Assembly (NCBI GenBank): GCA_944386565.1
Contig: CALXBO010000015.1
Coordinates: 1-46,308, forward strand
DNA from: an uncultured Ruthenibacterium sp.
GTDB lineage: Bacteria; Bacillota; Clostridia; Oscillospirales; Ruminococcaceae
Length of the DNA stretch: 46,308 nt
Direction: 5' to 3'
Shown: positions 24,323 to 30,447 of the stretch, in pieces
Position numbering within the stretch: the stretch's first letter is position 1
How the letters are laid out: each line of letters starts with the position of its first letter
Made by a program: the position numbers and the translations under genes
Notes under the pieces: model-generated
The model's database searches: none
What the model saw: only the letters and a program-made list of their open reading frames with translations
Told to the model about the DNA's origin: nothing

Positions 24323-24409
24323 ATGAGAGAATTCATCCGTGAAAACTGGACAACCATCGTGTTAGCAGCGGCCACAACCATTGCAGTGCGAGTACTGTTA
24401 GGGTGGTGA
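24323..24409 (+). CDS. 28-aa membrane peptide
   Basis: ATG 24323 preceded by AAAGGAGGACCAA, a full ribosome site. The product (REFIRENWTTIVLAAATTIA then VRVLLGW) is one hydrophobic helix with a charged head, like type-I toxin or small regulatory membrane peptides. It overlaps the 3' end of the opposite-strand gene at 24333-24758. Role unknown. Confidence 0.5.
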   Translation: MREFIRENWTTIVLAAATTIAVRVLLGW

Positions 24410-24758
24410 CAACAGAAACTAAAATTGGAAGATAAACACTTTTAAGAAGTAATTTTTGCTTTTCCAACTTGCAGAGCTCCCTATAATGTAGTCCTTTATG
24501 GGAGAGCCGAACGCCAAGTGTAATTTTCCCTGCAGACGAGTGTGATATACGAAAAGGTGTCAAATAGCCTAAATCTGTAAGGAATGAAATGGCTTGTCGC
24601 ACATTATCTTCATTTGAATTCAGCTTGACAGCGAGTTGAGCAATTGTTGTATCAGCCGAAAAAAGTGTAGATGAAGTCAACGAGCAGGAATAATTTGTTT
24701 TGCCGTGTGAAGAGAATTCAAAAAGAATGCTTTTTGACAGTTTATCTAAAGACTCCAT
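24333..24758 (-). CDS. Winged-helix protein with C-terminal membrane helix (moron-like, opposite strand)
   Basis: 141 aa. The N-terminal two-thirds looks like a small winged helix (TTIAQLAVKLNSNEDNVRQA ISFLTDLGYLTP ... RLSHKGLHYRELCK). The C-terminus is a membrane segment SVYLPILVSVVTTLTVLALQWLW. It has GGAGGTGA before ATG 24758 and its own promoter. It is the only leftward gene inside the rightward early operon and is AT-richer than its surroundings, so it is probably a late-acquired cargo gene expressed in the lysogen. Membrane-tethered regulator or exclusion protein are possible roles; neither is shown. Confidence 0.72.
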   Translation of the reverse strand: MESLDKLSKSILFEFSSHGKTNYSCSLTSSTLFSADTTIAQLAVKLNSNEDNVRQAISFLTDLGYLTPFRISHSSAGKITLGVRLSHKGLHYRELCKLEKQKLLLKSVYLPILVSVVTTLTVLALQWLWPLLTRWLSSFHG

Positions 24759-24777
24759 ACAAAATCACCTCCACTAA

Positions 24778-24805
24778 AGTATATCAAATTATATCGAATC
24801 GCCAA
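24778..24805 (-). promoter_or_regulatory. Promoter of the leftward cargo gene
   Basis: Minus strand TTGGCG (24800-24805), 16-bp spacer, TATACT (24778-24783), about 20 nt before the ATG. A TATAAT also lies in the spacer. Confidence 0.5.
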
Positions 24806-24832
24806 AGATAAAAACGACGGAAACAATCGCAA

Positions 24833-24918
24833 CCGGAGCACAGCTCCGGCCTTAATGCAGCCTCCTGCCCCATCGGGCCGGAGCCGGTCACAAGCCCGGA
24901 AGAATCGCAGAGTGAGGA
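24833..24918 (+). ncRNA. Structured RNA element B2 (leader of gam)
   Basis: Hairpin CCGGAGC-ACA-GCTCCGG (24833-24849), conserved CCTTAATGCAGCCTCC, longer second stem CTCC-T-GCCC-CATC-GGGC-C-GGAG (24862-24883), conserved GAGCCGGTCACAAGCCCGG and GCAGAGTGAGG. Both stems differ from B1 yet pair. It ends 25-30 nt before the gam ATG. Confidence 0.75.
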
Positions 24919-24943
24919 CAAACGCGAAAGGATGTGTACATAA

Positions 24944-25441
24944 ATGGCAAGAAAGAAAGTAACCAGTGAGCCGGTCCTGCGAGACTGGGCCGCTGTGGAC
25001 ACGGCGCTGCGCGACCTGAAGGAGTGCCGGCACACGTTGGCCGAAATGGGGATCGACCTTTACCGGCGCGTGGACAGTCTGAAGGACGAATACAACCGCA
25101 ACGCGCAGCCGCTGCAGAACCGTACGAAGCGGCTGGAAGCGGACATCAAGGAATTCGTGGACGCTCACCGCGCCGAGCTTGACGGCAAAAGCCGCACGCT
25201 TGTGTTCGGGAAGGTTGGATATCGTTCTTCCAGCCGGCTGATGCTGGCTCCCGCGAAAGTGGCCGAAGCGATTTCAGCGCTGAAGGCGCTGGGGCGCAAG
25301 GAGCTGATCAAGACCACGGAAACACTGGACCGCGAAGCGCTGAAGAAAGAACCGACTGAGGTGCTGGAGAGCATTGGGGCGTATATCCGCACGCGGGACG
25401 AGTTCTACTACGACATCGGAGAAGACCCGGCGGAGGCATAA
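24944..25441 (+). CDS. gam: Host-nuclease inhibitor Gam
   Basis: 165 aa, the Mu Gam family: N-terminal long helices (LRDWAAVDTALRDLKECRHT ... IDLYRRVDSLKDEY), then a beta/helix part with TLVFGKVGYRSSSRLMLA. Gam, a Ku-like dimer, coats free phage DNA ends and keeps RecBCD/AddAB nucleases off. AAAGGATGT lies upstream. Early gene, just behind RNA element B2. Confidence 0.92.
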   Translation: MARKKVTSEPVLRDWAAVDTALRDLKECRHTLAEMGIDLYRRVDSLKDEYNRNAQPLQNRTKRLEADIKEFVDAHRAELDGKSRTLVFGKVGYRSSSRLMLAPAKVAEAISALKALGRKELIKTTETLDREALKKEPTEVLESIGAYIRTRDEFYYDIGEDPAEA

Positions 25442-25462
25442 AAAAGAAAGGAGGCGGCCGGT

Positions 25463-26002
25463 ATGGGCGCGCTGGAAGTAAGCAAAGGAACAGTAAAAAG
25501 CATCTACGCCTTGGGCGCAAAGCTTGGCATGGTGGAGAGCGGCGGCGGACATGAGGACGCGCTGCATATGCTGGTTCAGGGGCTGACCGGCAAGGAATCA
25601 GTCAAGGAACTGACCCCGGCCGAAGCAGCGACAGTGTTGGCTGAGCTGCGGCGGCGCAGCGTACCCACCGGCCAACGGCGCACGCGACGGCCCCGAAAGT
25701 ACGAGGAGCTTCCGGGCGGACTGAGCGAAGGCCAGCAGAAAAAGGTCTGGTACCTGATGTATGAACTTGAAAAATATGACCCGGCACCGGACGGTGTGCA
25801 ACTGCGTGACAGGCTCTGCGGGCTGATCGAGCGGCAGTTCGGGGTGACGAGCTTCCCTACGCAGCCGTTTCGCTTTCTGACCTTTGATCAGGGCAATGCG
25901 CTGATCGAAGGTCTCAAGAAGATGACCGAGCGCAAAGAGCTGGAATATCTGCACAGCGCAAAGTACCGCCGAGATCAGGAGGCGGTGCGCAATGCGGAAT
26001 GA
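25463..26002 (+). CDS. GemA/Mu Gp16-family regulator
   Basis: 179 aa. VSKGTVKSIYALGAKLGM, then ALHMLVQGLTGKESVKELTP AEAATVLAEL matches the Mu Gp16 (GemA, DUF1018) pattern, with a C-terminal QKKVWYLMYELEKYDPAPD block. In Mu it affects host gene expression and DNA supercoiling. AAAGGAGG before ATG 25463; overlaps mor by 11 nt. Confidence 0.88.
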   Translation: MGALEVSKGTVKSIYALGAKLGMVESGGGHEDALHMLVQGLTGKESVKELTPAEAATVLAELRRRSVPTGQRRTRRPRKYEELPGGLSEGQQKKVWYLMYELEKYDPAPDGVQLRDRLCGLIERQFGVTSFPTQPFRFLTFDQGNALIEGLKKMTERKELEYLHSAKYRRDQEAVRNAE

Positions 26003-26321
26003 ACTGCTGAAAGAGCTTCAGATTGATGATCTTCAGGGCGAAAACCGGGAACTTGCAGAATGTATTGGGATGGAAGCATTCATCAAACTGGTAGATGTGT
26101 ACGGTGGAACAGGCCGCTTGTATATTCCCAATCCGGATACGCTGCTGATCCCTGTTCGTGACAAGAAAATCTGTGAACAGTTCAACGGCGGAAACATCTA
26201 TGAACTGGCCAGAAAATGGAGCCTCAGCGATGCGTACATTCGGAAGATTGTGAAGGAAAAGCTGGCAGAAATCCGCCGGACCCCTCCCGCAGGTCAGCTC
26301 TCTCTCGACGAGTTTATATAA
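25992..26321 (+). CDS. mor: Mor-type middle-gene transcription activator
   Basis: 109 aa. Mor/C family: N-terminal dimer helices (ENRELAECIGMEAFIKLVDV YGG), a beta linker (GRLYIPNPDTLLIPVRDKKI) and a C-terminal helix-turn-helix (IYELARKWSLSDAYIRKIVKEKL). In Mu, Mor turns on the middle promoter that makes C. Only one Mor/C-family gene is seen in the window, so either the C gene is elsewhere or another factor drives late genes. GGAGGCGGTG upstream of ATG 25992. Confidence 0.92.
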   Translation: MRNELLKELQIDDLQGENRELAECIGMEAFIKLVDVYGGTGRLYIPNPDTLLIPVRDKKICEQFNGGNIYELARKWSLSDAYIRKIVKEKLAEIRRTPPAGQLSLDEFI

Positions 26322-26336
26322 AAATTTGTAGAAATA

Positions 26337-26348
26337 GTTCAACTGAAC
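26337..26348. promoter_or_regulatory. GTTCA-AC-TGAAC palindrome after mor (candidate Mor site)
   Basis: A 5-bp perfect inverted repeat with a 2-bp centre, in the space just after mor, where Mu carries its Mor-activated middle promoter. A TAAGAT at about 26357 could serve as -10. Function inferred from position only. Confidence 0.4.
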
Positions 26349-26362
26349 AGTCTATGTAAGAT

Positions 26363-26405
26363 AAGGTATGATACCCACATACGAGGGGATCATACCTTTT
26401 TCTTT
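26363..26405 (+). terminator. Intrinsic terminator after the early operon
   Basis: AAGGTATGAT (26363-26372) pairs with ATCATACCTT (about 26389-26398) and inner CCC/GGG pairs add to the stem; TTTTTCTTTT follows. It ends early transcription 42 nt past mor. Confidence 0.88.
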
Positions 26406-26429
26406 TCCCCTCAAGAGAGGAGTTCAGGC

Positions 26430-26798
26430 ATGGAAGGTATGACGTTTGACCCCGCGACTTGGTGGTTGTTCGGAATTCTCCTGACGGCCCTGCTGGGGAT
26501 AGTGGGGGCATTGGTGAGTCGAACGATTTTCAAGCAAATCGACGAAAACCGCGTAGACATCAAACAAGTGCGTGAGAGCTATACCACACAAAAGGACCAT
26601 AGAGAGGCTCAGGATGCGATGCGCCGCGAGATCAAAGAGGTGCGCACGGAGATGCGCACAGAGATCCGCTCCATGTCGGAAGATGTCAAGGAGATCAAGG
26701 AAAACTGCATCCGCCGGGAGGAATTCTTGCAAAGCCAGTTGAAGCTGGAAAGCAAGATGGATAAGCTAATGGAATTTTTGATGAAGGGTGGTAATTGA
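26430..26798 (+). CDS. Membrane-anchored coiled-coil protein, Mu gp25-like (DUF2730 type)
   Basis: 122 aa. One N-terminal membrane helix (WWLFGILLTALLGIVGALV) and then a long charged coiled coil (residues about 35-115). Same place and build as Mu gp25; a holin/XhlA-like role is an alternative. GAGAGGAG upstream of ATG 26430. First gene after the terminator, probably under the middle promoter. Confidence 0.72.
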   Translation: MEGMTFDPATWWLFGILLTALLGIVGALVSRTIFKQIDENRVDIKQVRESYTTQKDHREAQDAMRREIKEVRTEMRTEIRSMSEDVKEIKENCIRREEFLQSQLKLESKMDKLMEFLMKGGN

Positions 26799-26799
26799 G

Positions 26800-27135
26800 G
26801 TGGAGGAAAGAGACCTGCGCAGGAAAATGCAGGCCGGCGAGCTGGCGTCGAACAACGGGATCGTGATGCGTACGCTGGCGATTGCCGGCAGCGACTTCAA
26901 ATATCTGAAGCTGAAGAGCCTGCTGCTTGCACTGGCTGGCGGCATGGACCGGATGGCGCTGTGCAGCAGCATCAACTATCTGGCGGACAGCGGATATCTT
27001 CAGGTCCGCACGATCGAAGAGAAGCTCCCGTCCAGCGTATCGGACATGGAGCTTGAGGATCTGGAAGTGAAACTGACGCCGAAGGGCACCCAGCTGCAGC
27101 GGTGTGTGAAGAAGGACCCGCTGGTGGATATGTAG
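26800..27135 (+). CDS. Winged-helix protein, Mu gp26-like position
   Basis: 111 aa: VMRTLAIAGSDFKYLKLKSLLLAL ... LCSSINYLADSGYLQVRTIE ... EVKLTPKGTQLQR, a winged-helix fold. Start taken as GTG 26800, one base after the previous stop with AGGGTGG 8 nt upstream; GTG 26788 is possible. It stands between gp25-like and gp27-like genes, as Mu gp26 does. Role unknown, maybe packaging regulation. Confidence 0.68.
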   Translation: MEERDLRRKMQAGELASNNGIVMRTLAIAGSDFKYLKLKSLLLALAGGMDRMALCSSINYLADSGYLQVRTIEEKLPSSVSDMELEDLEVKLTPKGTQLQRCVKKDPLVDM

Positions 27136-27146
27136 GAGGGATGACG

Positions 27147-27707
27147 ATGCGCGGAAAGAACAGGTGCCGCAGCACCATCTCGAAGCTGCCGCCCGAGATC
27201 CGCGACGTCGTGGACGAGATGGTGAAGGCGACCAACACCTGCACACTGAAAGACATCCAGGAATACCTGGCAAGTCAAAATGTCACATTGAGCGTGCAGG
27301 CAATCAGCAACTATGGCAGAAAGCTGATGGCCGGCCTTGAGCAGATCCGGGTGACTAACGAACGGATGAACGCTATGATCCGTGAAGCGGCGAAATACCC
27401 GGAACTGGACTTCTCCGAAGTGATCAACCGGATTGCAAGCCAGAAGATTCTGGACGCGATCTTGTCGAAGCCGGACGAAGAATGGAACGACATTGCACTG
27501 GATAAGCTGCTGCGGGAGATGAACGCTCAGACGAAAGCTGTTGCGTATGCCCGCCGGCTGGATGTTCAGAGCAAGGACGATACACAGGCAGCCGTGGGCG
27601 AGCTGAAAGCCGAGTTCTTCAGTGCCCTGGGTACGGAGCATCCGGATCTCTATCGGCAGCTTGTAGCGGCGCTTGAACGACAGCAGAAAGGAGCGGCCAA
27701 TCAATGA
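27147..27707 (+). CDS. Mu gp27-like protein (DUF3486)
   Basis: 186 aa. N-terminal helix-turn-helix-like part (STISKLPPEIRDVVDEMVKA ... LKDIQEYLASQNVTLSVQAI SNYGRKL), then a long helical region. The gp27 family precedes the terminase in Mu-like phages and may be a small-terminase-type DNA-binding protein. Start ATG 27147 is set by GGAGGG 6 nt before. Overlaps the NusG-like gene by ATGA. Confidence 0.85.
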   Translation: MRGKNRCRSTISKLPPEIRDVVDEMVKATNTCTLKDIQEYLASQNVTLSVQAISNYGRKLMAGLEQIRVTNERMNAMIREAAKYPELDFSEVINRIASQKILDAILSKPDEEWNDIALDKLLREMNAQTKAVAYARRLDVQSKDDTQAAVGELKAEFFSALGTEHPDLYRQLVAALERQQKGAANQ

Positions 27708-28201
27708 GCTGGTATGTGCTCCAAGTTATGACTGGCCGTGAGCGGGAGGTATGCGAAGCACTTCGCCGCAAAGGTGTTCGGGCGCGTGCACCGGCGGAAC
27801 GCATGGAGATCCGGCGGCGGGGCCAGTGGCAGACCGAAGAGCGGCTGCTGCTTCCCGGCTATGTGTTTGTCGGAGTCGAATACAGCGCAGCGCTGTTCCA
27901 TGTTGTGTCCCCCGTCCCCGGCGTGATCCGGTGGCTGGGTCTTGAGCACGGTGAACCGCAGGCTCTGGAAACACAGGATGCTCTCCGGTGGAGGCTATAC
28001 AGCACGGAAACACTGGAACCGAGCCGGGTGCTGTTTCTTGAAGACGGAAGCTGGCATGTACTGGATGGCCCTCTGGCTGCGTTCGCGGGCGAAGTAACGC
28101 GGATGGAGAAACGGCAGCGGCGCGCATGGGTACTCACCAAACTGGGAGGAAGTACACAGCGCATCCGGTTCGGGGTCATACCCGTGGAGGGCGTGCCATG
28201 A
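27704..28201 (+). CDS. NusG-family transcription antiterminator (RfaH/LoaP-like), phage encoded
   Basis: 165 aa, about the size of RfaH/LoaP. NGN domain: SWYVLQVMTGREREVCEALR, RLLLPGYVFVGVE, VVSPVPGVIRWLGLE. C-terminal KOW domain: HVLDGPLAAFAGEVTRMEK, RRAWVLTKLGG. NusG paralogues of this sort ride on RNA polymerase and suppress pausing and termination in selected long operons. It lies just before a hairpin-rich, terminator-containing leader (28390-28673) and the late operon, so late-operon antitermination is the likely job; the target is inferred. It starts and ends in ATGA overlaps. Confidence 0.88.
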   Translation: MSWYVLQVMTGREREVCEALRRKGVRARAPAERMEIRRRGQWQTEERLLLPGYVFVGVEYSAALFHVVSPVPGVIRWLGLEHGEPQALETQDALRWRLYSTETLEPSRVLFLEDGSWHVLDGPLAAFAGEVTRMEKRQRRAWVLTKLGGSTQRIRFGVIPVEGVP

Positions 28202-28389
28202 GTCGGGAGCAGAAAGAGAAGCAGGCGCTGGTCCGGAAGATCGTCAGAGCAAGACCGAAGAGTCCAAGTGAACTGTGCGCCGGGTGTGTCTGGCGGATGG
28301 CCGAGAGCGGGCGGATCGTCTGCCCGTTCCCGCGCTGTATTCGCCAGACACAGGGAAACCGGAACAATAATCTGAACGGCACTGAATAG
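28198..28389 (+). CDS. Small zinc-knuckle-like protein with CxGC.WR motif
   Basis: 63 aa, coupled to the NusG-like gene by an ATGA overlap, GGAGGG upstream. Basic N-terminus, then CAGCVWRMAESGRIVCPFPRC, a four-Cys pattern. CAGCVWR resembles CRGCYYWR and CKGCYYWR of the early Cys-rich pair. The coupling suggests it works with the NusG-like protein, e.g. in RNA binding; inferred. Confidence 0.72.
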   Translation: MSREQKEKQALVRKIVRARPKSPSELCAGCVWRMAESGRIVCPFPRCIRQTQGNRNNNLNGTE

Positions 28390-28554
28390 GAAGCGTTTAG
28401 GAACGTACAAGAAAACCAGGAACAAGACGAGGTTGATTCGTCCCTCGTGGAGTGATCGGCGGGCATAGAGGGGCAAAAAACCGGGCCAAAAGGGCCGGAT
28501 GGCGAAGCGTGCCCGGAGAAAATCCCCCTTTATTGTTTGACCTGCTGCGGAATA

Positions 28555-28592
28555 CCGTTTAATTGCGCCAAAATGCCGTTTAAAACCGTTTA
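28555..28592 (+). repeat. CGTTTA triplet array B
   Basis: CCGTTTA at 28555-28561, 28576-28582 and 28586-28592: starts 21 and 10 bp apart, as in array A. The first copy overlaps the candidate -10 box; the last ends 4 bp before the terminator stem. Confidence 0.62.
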
Positions 28593-28595
28593 GAA

Positions 28596-28632
28596 GCCTC
28601 TGGCCGTCCATGCGGACGGCGGGGGGCATTTT
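28596..28632 (+). terminator. Intrinsic terminator before the late genes
   Basis: GCCGTCC-ATGC-GGACGGC (28603-28620) with extended pairing of GCCTCT and GGGGGC, then CATTTTTT. A terminator upstream of an operon makes sense only if passage is controlled. Confidence 0.78.
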
Positions 28633-28673
28633 TTCATTACAGGCGATTTTTGGGGCCGTTAGGAGTGAGCAGA

Positions 28674-28988
28674 GTGAAAAGAACGCCGAAGGAAAGTGTT
28701 GAGGGGCTTTTGAAAGGAATCGAAGATGCAAAAAACGCACGCGAGTTCGATTTCCTGAAGGATCTCAAAATGCTCTTAAACGCATACACGAAAACCAGTA
28801 AACGGGACTATCTGGCATTGATCCGGAGTCTGATCGACAAGTACAGTGTAGAAGAAACGGCGGTAGTCCATGCCGCTCTGCTGAAGAAATGCCGTGCCGG
28901 CGATCTTAACGCGATCCGGATATGGACCGAAATGCAGAAAGAGAACGGCGCCGGTGTGGCGGAGGTGAATATCATTGACAGCATTTGA
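28674..28988 (+). CDS. Small helical phage protein, possible terminase small subunit
   Basis: 104 aa, all helical (KESVEGLLKGIEDAKNAREF DFLKDLKMLLNAYTKT ... VVHAALLKKCRAGDLNAIRI WTEMQ). Position just before the large terminase, with a 14-nt overlap, is that of the small subunit; no classic helix-turn-helix is obvious. Start GTG 28674 has AGGAG 8 nt upstream. Alternative: a DUF3486-linked accessory. Confidence 0.62.
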   Translation: MKRTPKESVEGLLKGIEDAKNAREFDFLKDLKMLLNAYTKTSKRDYLALIRSLIDKYSVEETAVVHAALLKKCRAGDLNAIRIWTEMQKENGAGVAEVNIIDSI

Positions 28989-30240
28989 CCGCCCTGCACT
29001 CACTGTCAATCTGCGCGATGTCATCGGTCCCGGATTCTATGAATCGCATCGTGCGATCCGAGAGCAGCGTGTTCATACGCTGGTAGAGGAAGGCGGACGC
29101 GGCAGCCTTAAAAGTTCGTTCTGCAGCGTGGAGATCGTGCTGTGGCTGCAGAGATGGCCGAAGAGCCATGCGCTTGTTATGCGGCAGATGGGCAACACGC
29201 TGGAAGACAGCGTGTATTCGCAAATGCTGTGGGCAATAGCGACATTGGGGCTCACAGACCATTTTCTGGAGAAAAGAAGCCCGCTGCGTCTCATCTACAA
29301 ACCCACGGGTCAGACCATCTACTTCCGTGGGCTGGACGATGAGACGAAGATAAAAGGCATCAAGCCGAAGTTTGGGTATATCGGCTGCCTCTGGTTCGAA
29401 GAAGCGGATCAGCTGCGGCGCGGTGAAAATGCGGTACTGAGCGTGAAGCAGTCCGCTTTTCGCGGATCAGGGAGCAACCCTACTTTAACGCTCATCAGTT
29501 TCAACCCGCCTGCAAACGCGCGCAACTGGGCAAACCGGTATGCACGAGAAGTGCAGCCGGGAAAGTTGGTGCACCACTCTTCGTATCTGGAAGCGCCCAA
29601 AGACTGGCTCGGCAAAGAGTTTTTGGAAGGTGCAGACTGGCTGCGCAAGACGAAGCCGCTCAAATACCGGCATATGTATCTCGGCGAGATGGTGGGCAGC
29701 GGCACGCAGGTGTTCGACAACATTGTGAGCCGAAAGATCACGGCAAAGGAAATCGCCGGATTTGACAACATCATCAGCGGAGTGGACTGGGGATGGTATC
29801 CGGATCCGTGGGTGTTTATCCGCACCTATTATCATGCAGCTACCCGCACGCTGTATATATTCGACGAACTCCGCGGCAATAAGCTGGAAAACAAGGAAAC
29901 GGCTCAGCTCATAAAGAAACACATCGCATCCGGCGAACTGATTCTCGCGGATCGTTCGGAAGAGAAATCCTGTGCGGATTATCGCAGCTACGGCCTGCGC
30001 TGCTGGCCCGCGCGAAAAGGACCGGGCAGTCGTGAACTGAGTGTAAAGTGGCTGCAGGGACTGAACGCTATTGTGATAGACCCGGACCGCTGCGCGCCCA
30101 CGCTACAGGAATTTTTGGAATGGGAGTACCAAGTGGCACCGGACGGCACAGTGCTGGGCACGCTGATGGACGCAAATGATCACGGCATCGACGCCGCGCG
30201 CTACGCCTGCAGCCGTATCTGGCAGCGTAAAGGAGCGTAA
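28975..30240 (+). CDS. Terminase large subunit (PBSX/XtmB type)
   Basis: 421 aa DNA-packaging motor. ATPase part: Walker A-like EGGRGSLKSS, Walker B IGCLWFEEAD, coupling motif LISFNPPANARNW. Nuclease part: first metal Asp in ISGVDWGW, later ILADRSEEKS and a final MDANDHGIDAARYA. Size and motifs fit phage PBSX-type terminases rather than Mu gp28. Start is TTG 28975 inside the previous gene. Confidence 0.93.
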   Translation: MTAFDRPALTVNLRDVIGPGFYESHRAIREQRVHTLVEEGGRGSLKSSFCSVEIVLWLQRWPKSHALVMRQMGNTLEDSVYSQMLWAIATLGLTDHFLEKRSPLRLIYKPTGQTIYFRGLDDETKIKGIKPKFGYIGCLWFEEADQLRRGENAVLSVKQSAFRGSGSNPTLTLISFNPPANARNWANRYAREVQPGKLVHHSSYLEAPKDWLGKEFLEGADWLRKTKPLKYRHMYLGEMVGSGTQVFDNIVSRKITAKEIAGFDNIISGVDWGWYPDPWVFIRTYYHAATRTLYIFDELRGNKLENKETAQLIKKHIASGELILADRSEEKSCADYRSYGLRCWPARKGPGSRELSVKWLQGLNAIVIDPDRCAPTLQEFLEWEYQVAPDGTVLGTLMDANDHGIDAARYACSRIWQRKGA

Positions 30241-30243
30241 GGC

Positions 30244-30447
30244 ATGAAGCTGAAGGAATGGCTGCTGAAGAAGTACCTGCCCACATGGGCAGTGCTTGAG
30301 TACAGCGATGCATTGGAAGCAGCAAAAAAACGAGTACAGGAGCTGGAGGCGGAGAACCGTCAGCTGCGTGCTTACATCAATGGGATGGAACGCGGACTGC
30401 GCGCGCGGCAGCCGCAAATCAAAATTGAAGGGAGGGAGCGCGAATGA
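30244..30447 (+). CDS. Small coiled-coil phage protein
   Basis: 67 aa: basic N-terminal LKEWLLKKYL, then a coiled coil (DALEAAKKRVQELEAENRQL). Three bases after the terminase stop and overlapping the portal start. Unknown; perhaps a packaging or portal accessory. Confidence 0.65.
   Translation: MKLKEWLLKKYLPTWAVLEYSDALEAAKKRVQELEAENRQLRAYINGMERGLRARQPQIKIEGRERE

Larger units (their letters stand above)
28390..28673 (+). promoter_or_regulatory. Late-operon leader / control region
   Basis: 284 bp without a gene. It holds a single CGTTTAG (28394), a stem CGGGCA/TGCCCG (28460-28515) around a GGCC-AAAA-GGCC hairpin, a possible promoter TTGACC-17-TAATTG (28537-28565), the CGTTTA triplet array B (28555-28592) and a terminator (28596-28632). 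Late genes start at 28674, past the terminator. It looks like a leader whose read-through is controlled. Confidence 0.6.

Noticed and set aside
28603..28620. Hairpin before the late genes as a seventh copy of the structured leader families
   Set aside because: It lacks the conserved A or B blocks and ends in a T-tract; it is better read as an intrinsic terminator.
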